A DNA stretch of 36,506 nucleotides. It comes from Bifidobacteriaceae bacterium. GTDB taxonomy: Bacteria; Actinomycetota; Actinomycetes; Actinomycetales; WQXJ01. The notes under the pieces were generated by a model, which made no database searches, had not been told where the DNA came from, and saw only the letters and a list, made by a program, of their open reading frames with translations. Shown here one piece after another: positions 32,311 through 36,506 of this stretch (the stretch's first letter is position 1; every line of letters begins with the position of its first letter). Made by a program: the position numbers and the translations under genes. Where the stretch lies: NCBI GenBank assembly GCA_031268215.1, contig JAIRXP010000082.1:1-36506 (forward strand). Reading direction: 5' to 3'.

Positions 32311-34637
32311 TCATCCGCCAGTGCAGCGGCCGTCACGCCCGCGAATCGATTCGCCGCCAGCCTTACAGACAGAGCCGACACCAGGGCGAACGCCACACAC
32401 ACCCCGACTGCCGCCGGCCAAGAGGTGTCGTGGCGAATAGCGCCGAGCCCTGCGGCGGACAGGATTCCGCCGAGGAGGCCAGAGCCCAGAACACCGGCCA
32501 GGGTGGCGCCCAGCGCGGACGCAACTACCGTGGCGGTCAGGAAGCGCATCAGTAACTGCCTTCTAGAGGCCCTATCCGAGAATCCCAGCGCATTCATCAC
32601 GACTATGTCTCTCGCTTCCACGGCTATAGTCGTCACAGTCAGCAGCAGCGAGACTACTGCCGCAGTGATCCAGCCGGTCATTAGAACAATAACCATGACG
32701 GCCCGGAGCGAAGCCTGAATGGTGGTGATTAGCGCTGACACCTGGGCGCGGCCGGTCGCGGCAACTACTCCAGAGTAGCCGTTTAGGGCATCTATCGCGG
32801 CGTCAACCTGTGCGTCTGTCACCCCATCGTCGAAGTCGATAACGTAGGTACGCGCCACATAGCTTGGGTTGAGCCGCAAGTAACCGTCGTCCAGCAACCA
32901 CAGCGTGAGACCGGTCTGATTGACCGTTTCATAGACGCCCGTGACAGTGAACGCCTGGGAGTCGGCCGTTGTCTGGCCAGACAGGATCACCGTGCTGCCC
33001 ACAGCCAATCCCAGATCTCGCGCGAGGGCACTACCCAGCATAACCTCATCCGGCGCCTTGGGGCGACGACCCTCGCTCACCTCTTGCGTACTGGGGACGG
33101 CCTCAGAAATCGTTGCGACGAACATCCTCTCGGCCGTGACGATGTTCGCTTGCTGCATGGAGGAGACAAACTGAACATGCTCGCTGTCTGGCAAGCTATC
33201 CTGGGCGTTCTTGAAGGCCTCGTCGGCAACCGCCGAAGGCAGAGTCACTAGGACACTCACATCGTAGGTGTTCAGCCCGAGAAGACGTGAGACCGTTGAT
33301 TGAGAGTCAAGTGAATTAGCGAGCGTCACCAAGACAACAGATAGGAAGGAGAACACGAGAGCACTGCTTAGCAGGGATGTGTAGCGGGCCGGCGACTTGA
33401 TGACATCCTTGACACCGAGTGCAAGACTCAAGGGCAAGCCAGCCAAGCGCTCGAGCGGCACCCCTTTGCGTAGCCTCCGCGAGCCGCCCGGCGACGACGC
33501 GACCACTGCGTCGCGCGGACTCGACCGCCGCAGAGACCGCGAACCAAGATGCGCAACTATTCCAATGAACAGGATGATAAGCAATGCCGCAGCTACGGCG
33601 GGCCAAGATATGATTCTTGGCGGGTCGCTGAGACCGTTGGAACGGAGATAGATCGCGGCCACCTGTCTGATCGCGACGGCTGCCACAATCGAGCCAGCGA
33701 CCGCGCCGGTCGCGCCCACCGCAACCAGCCGAAGGGTCAGCCTGGACCGAAGCTGTCGCGTGGTCATGCCAAGCGACTTGAGAATCCCGGAAGCTTTCCA
33801 CTCCCGCTGGACCATGACACGCGTCAGATGCCGAAGAACCAGGGCCAGGACAAATGAGGTGGCTAATGACACAAACGTCAGGATTGCTGTGATAATGCCG
33901 GGGATCATCGTGTAGGCCTTCCGGACGAATTCGGAATCATACGCGAAATCTGCCGTGCGCGCAGGCTCGAGATTAGCGATTATGCTGCTGGCCTGGAGCT
34001 CGCTTCCAGAATTGACTGTGAAAGACACCACCTCGCCTTTGCTTCCTGGGTACTCGGCCGCTGCAAGGCTCACGGTATCGAATGCGCTGCTGGACACCAC
34101 GAGCCGTTTGAACCCCATGATCGGCGATCCAAACACAGGGTCGTCATAGGTACCGACGACCTCAAGGTCTGTAGCGCTTGCACCGCATTCCAGGGAAATG
34201 CGGTCACCCACAGCCGCTCCTAGCACGCTCGCTACTACGTCCGGCAGAACGACGGAGTTGGAGCCTTCCAGAGAGCTTTCGTTCAACGCCAGGTCCTCGT
34301 CGATGTCGGACCAGGCAACCAATCCAACCGCGATCTGACGGTCACCGGTCACGGCCAAACCGGAGAGGATTTCATAGTGTTCGACCTTGGCTACATCAGG
34401 GTCTTCCAGCAGACCGGCCACCGCCGAGTCCGCAGCCTCGGTACCAGTGAACTTCAAGATGCCGCTAGCGCCAATCACGCGACTGTAGACATCATCGTAG
34501 CTGGCCTGGTTGCTGAGGTTAGCGCCGACCGCCGTGGCAACGACGACAGTGAACAGGCAGGCCAAGAGGGCTACGGCAGTACTGAGGGCAAGCTCCTGCC
34601 GCAGGTCCTTTTGGACCAAGAACCGTGTGATTGGCAT
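32307..34637 (-). CDS. FtsX-type ABC exporter permease
   Basis: The 776-residue permease has two FtsX modules, as in MacB/LolC-like or DUF214 transporters. TM1 is near residues 18-41 and is followed by a large extracytoplasmic domain. Three helices come next (MIPGIITAILTFVSLATSF, then VAGSIVAAVAIRQVA, then a third), followed by a second TM1-like helix (LLSSALVFSFLSVVLVTLA), a second external domain and three final helices including VVSLLLTVTTIAVEARDI. FtsX modules work in efflux, lipid extraction or mechanotransmission rather than import. ATG 34637 is chosen for fit to the N-terminal helix; GTG 34646 and ATG 34649 overlap the ATPase stop and are alternatives. It is the partner of the ATPase domain encoded just upstream. 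Confidence 0.85.
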   Translation of the reverse strand: MPITRFLVQKDLRQELALSTAVALLACLFTVVVATAVGANLSNQASYDDVYSRVIGASGILKFTGTEAADSAVAGLLEDPDVAKVEHYEILSGLAVTGDRQIAVGLVAWSDIDEDLALNESSLEGSNSVVLPDVVASVLGAAVGDRISLECGASATDLEVVGTYDDPVFGSPIMGFKRLVVSSSAFDTVSLAAAEYPGSKGEVVSFTVNSGSELQASSIIANLEPARTADFAYDSEFVRKAYTMIPGIITAILTFVSLATSFVLALVLRHLTRVMVQREWKASGILKSLGMTTRQLRSRLTLRLVAVGATGAVAGSIVAAVAIRQVAAIYLRSNGLSDPPRIISWPAVAAALLIILFIGIVAHLGSRSLRRSSPRDAVVASSPGGSRRLRKGVPLERLAGLPLSLALGVKDVIKSPARYTSLLSSALVFSFLSVVLVTLANSLDSQSTVSRLLGLNTYDVSVLVTLPSAVADEAFKNAQDSLPDSEHVQFVSSMQQANIVTAERMFVATISEAVPSTQEVSEGRRPKAPDEVMLGSALARDLGLAVGSTVILSGQTTADSQAFTVTGVYETVNQTGLTLWLLDDGYLRLNPSYVARTYVIDFDDGVTDAQVDAAIDALNGYSGVVAATGRAQVSALITTIQASLRAVMVIVLMTGWITAAVVSLLLTVTTIAVEARDIVVMNALGFSDRASRRQLLMRFLTATVVASALGATLAGVLGSGLLGGILSAAGLGAIRHDTSWPAAVGVCVAFALVSALSVRLAANRFAGVTAAALADE

Positions 34638-34642
34638 ATCTT

Positions 34643-36040
34643 TCACCATCCCAGCGAAGTGAGCCACTCGGATAATCGGCTCTCTCGTTCAGATGCAGGC
34701 GTATCGGCGAGTAGTCGCTCACCCGCAATTCGACCGTCGTGCAGGTAAACGACCCGGTCGGCCCTGGCAGCAGCTCTTGGATCATGCGTCACCATGATGA
34801 CGGTCTGGCCATTTCGATTTGTTTCACCGATCAGGTCAAGAATCGCGCTTCCTGCCGCTGAATGTAGCGATCCGGTCGGTTCATCCGCGAACAGCACCGC
34901 AGGGTCTCGCATGAGCGCTCTCGCAATGGCGGCTCGCTGTTGCTCACCTCCCGAGGTCTGCGCGGGTAGGCGGTGCATGGCCGACGTCAGTCCAACCCGG
35001 CCAAGGATCGTCGCCGCCAGCCGGAAGGCGGTCTTTCGCTGGTTCTTCCCTGGTTCCATGAGACCCGGCAGGGCCACGTTTTCAAGCAAGCTCAGATGGG
35101 AAAGAAGGTTGATCTGTTGGAATACGAAGCCGGTCCGGCGGTGCAGCAAGCTAAGTTCGCTGTCGGACAACCGCTCAATCGCCTGCCCTTCAAGTCTAAT
35201 GCTGCCTGCGCTCGCGACTTCCATGCCGCTCAGGCAGTACAACAACGTTGACTTCCCGGCGCCAGAACTGCCCATGATTGAGACAAACTCGCCCCTTCTG
35301 ACAGTGAGGTCAATATCCGCAAGGGAATCTACATCACTGTTCGGGTAGCGCTTCGTCAGGCCGGTCGCCACCAGTACCTGGTTGGTCATTCCGGTTTCTC
35401 CTCGCTCATCGCCGGTTGGAGCAGCGGTTTCAGACTGGGGAATGTCCGGCTTCCCTCCTAGCGGGCTCGGGTCGCCCACGAACGCTCCCATGATCTCGGC
35501 CGTCGCCTTGACTTTGGCGAAGCCGCCCGCAGTCAGATTTGCCTCAGTCATGCGGCTAATCGCGCCCGCATCAAGCACTGTACCGTCCGGCCGCTTTATA
35601 TCGAAGGTGTGAGTAGCGTCAAGGGCAACAATCACCCTGTAGCCCAGATTTCCTGCGACGCGGGCGGTTGTCTCCACACACATGTTGGTCTGGATTCCTG
35701 TGATCACGAGTTGGCGCACGTGGTTCGCTTGCAGCCACTCGTGCAGGTCCGGAGACCCTATGAACGCTGAATTGACCGATTTCTCCACTACGACGGCGAA
35801 GGGAGCATCTGCCACAATGTCCTTGAATGCCCTCGCAGGAGACAGCTTAGAAAACGGCGAAGCCGGGTTCCGGGACGTGTGGCGCACCCCGATGATGGGT
35901 CTTCCAGTGTCCCGCCACATTTTCGCCAGGGACGCGATATTGTGCTCCGCCTGGGGATTGTTGCGCGCTCCCCAGAGGCGGCCTTCAAACGCCTTCTGCA
36001 CATCAATGATCAGCAGGGCAGCGTTACGTTGGAGTCTCAA
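34643..36040 (-). CDS. Isochorismatase-like hydrolase in frame with a LolD/MacB-type ABC ATPase
   Basis: One open frame of about 465 codons encodes two domains. The first 190 residues are an isochorismatase/cysteine-hydrolase: LLIIDVQKAF (catalytic Asp), VVVEKSVNSAF (Lys) and GIQTNMCVETTAR (Cys). After a 28-residue Pro/Gly/Glu linker comes an ABC ATPase with Walker A GSSGAGKST, Q-loop FVFQQINLL, signature TSGGEQQR and Walker B VLFADEPTGSLH. This subfamily pairs with FtsX permeases, and one is encoded next. TTG 36040 with AAGGAG just upstream is the likely start; ATG 36067 is also possible. A strong internal start at 35389 could yield the ATPase alone, so this may be one fused protein or two products. 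Confidence 0.78.
   Translation of the reverse strand: MRLQRNAALLIIDVQKAFEGRLWGARNNPQAEHNIASLAKMWRDTGRPIIGVRHTSRNPASPFSKLSPARAFKDIVADAPFAVVVEKSVNSAFIGSPDLHEWLQANHVRQLVITGIQTNMCVETTARVAGNLGYRVIVALDATHTFDIKRPDGTVLDAGAISRMTEANLTAGGFAKVKATAEIMGAFVGDPSPLGGKPDIPQSETAAPTGDERGETGMTNQVLVATGLTKRYPNSDVDSLADIDLTVRRGEFVSIMGSSGAGKSTLLYCLSGMEVASAGSIRLEGQAIERLSDSELSLLHRRTGFVFQQINLLSHLSLLENVALPGLMEPGKNQRKTAFRLAATILGRVGLTSAMHRLPAQTSGGEQQRAAIARALMRDPAVLFADEPTGSLHSAAGSAILDLIGETNRNGQTVIMVTHDPRAAARADRVVYLHDGRIAGERLLADTPASERESRLSEWLTSLGW
35387..35403 (-). promoter_or_regulatory. Internal Shine-Dalgarno and start for the ATPase domain
   Basis: GAGGAG (35403-35398) lies 8 nt before ATG 35389, exactly where the ABC ATPase domain (MTNQVLVATGLTKRY) begins, inside the open hydrolase frame. 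This is the best ribosome-binding site in the gene and suggests independent ATPase translation. Confidence 0.6.
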
Positions 36041-36506
36041 GATGCTCCTTTCTTGGGGACAGCCCATAGGAGGACTGTCTGTGGTCGGCGAGGGACCGGC
36101 CAACTCCCGCACAGTTGCCGGTGCCTTTCAGCATATAGGCGGTGGATTCCCGGCCATGTGTGCGACGCATGGCGCCAATACGTCGCTGGCCACTTTCCGC
36201 CAAACCCGGCGCACGCAAGGAGGAGCGGCGCCGGGCGGGCCGCATCCACCGACCAAGTGGGCCGGCCTTCCAGCCAATTGATCGGCGCAACGTCTTTGCT
36301 GACGCGACTCGGTTCGTCGGTACTGAACATGGTAATCGTGAGCGGGCCTTATTGTCGGTAATTACTGGCGGGTCATGCGCTGTCCACCGAACGGACCCTT
36401 GTCGACGAGATGTAGCTAATCGTCTCGCGAGACCTCGGGGGGAAGTACGGCCAACGCAAGAAAGCTTAGAGGCACAGACAGGGGGGGGGGGGGGGGGGGG
36501 CCGTAA
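36041..36506. other. Right-end region, no gene identified
   Basis: This region should contain the promoter of the large minus-strand operon, but I found no convincing -10/-35 pair. A 12-bp perfect palindrome (GTCTCGCGAGAC) lies at 36422-36433 and may be a regulator site. Short frames on both strands have no recognisable content. Confidence 0.4.
36481..36500 (+). repeat. Homopolymer of 20 G near the window edge
   Basis: Twenty consecutive G residues precede the last six bases. Long G-runs at contig ends are a known artefact of two-colour sequencing. A genuine 20-G tract would be unusual and slippage-prone. Confidence 0.85.

Noticed and set aside
1..36506. CRISPR array
   Set aside because: No regularly spaced direct repeats with unique spacers were found; the only tandem repeat is the in-frame 33-bp repeat at 13541-13639.

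Overview
The window is high-GC DNA with frequent GTG starts, short intergenic gaps and many stop/start overlaps. The gene repertoire and the tRNA sequences fit an actinobacterium (high-GC Gram-positive). I cannot name the genus. The right end finishes in a run of 20 G next to the window edge, which looks like a contig end or a sequencing artefact.

Left part (1-7.2 kb): the end of an unknown gene, a perfect palindrome, a frameshifted IS110-type transposase remnant and tRNA-Lys. A minus-strand group follows: gadB (glutamate decarboxylase), gadC (glutamate/GABA antiporter) and a YihY/BrkB membrane protein, an acid-stress module. Beyond an 0.8 kb stretch with no convincing gene lie galE and the tail of a dead DUF4143-type ATPase.

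Middle (7.2-16.9 kb): ordinary chromosomal genes. These are a CDF metal exporter, tRNA-Glu, a TrmH-type methyltransferase divergent from a DedA protein, an aminotransferase, an SDR-pyrE pair divergent from xthA, a proline-rich tail-anchored protein, upp divergent from tadA, tRNA-Ser, a ParE-type toxin-antitoxin pair and a lipoprotein. Most of these starts have no Shine-Dalgarno sequence. Instead a TAnnnT hexamer lies 6-7 nt before the start codon, which predicts leaderless mRNAs.

Sugar-acid region (16.9-25.6 kb): eda and kdgK (KDPG aldolase and KDG kinase), two divergent IclR regulators, an aldehyde dehydrogenase and a ribose-type ABC importer (ATPase, permease, binding lipoprotein). The last four genes form a coupled operon or a close series. 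Related palindromes (core CTAGCGAAA) before eda and between the two regulators suggest common control. uraA follows a strong terminator.

Right part (27.3-36.0 kb): a minus-strand operon of tightly coupled genes that I think is the main novelty. In transcription order it encodes an isochorismatase-like hydrolase joined in frame to an ABC ATPase, an FtsX-type permease, a membrane domain fused to a NadD-like nucleotidyltransferase, a FeeM/LuxI-like N-acyltransferase, an acyl carrier protein, a small cysteine-containing ORF, an acyl-AMP ligase and an Sfp-type phosphopantetheinyl transferase. Together these could activate a fatty acid, load it on the carrier protein, transfer it to an amine and export the lipid. 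The nucleotidyltransferase and the hydrolase have no obvious place in known N-acyl amino acid pathways. The product is unknown.
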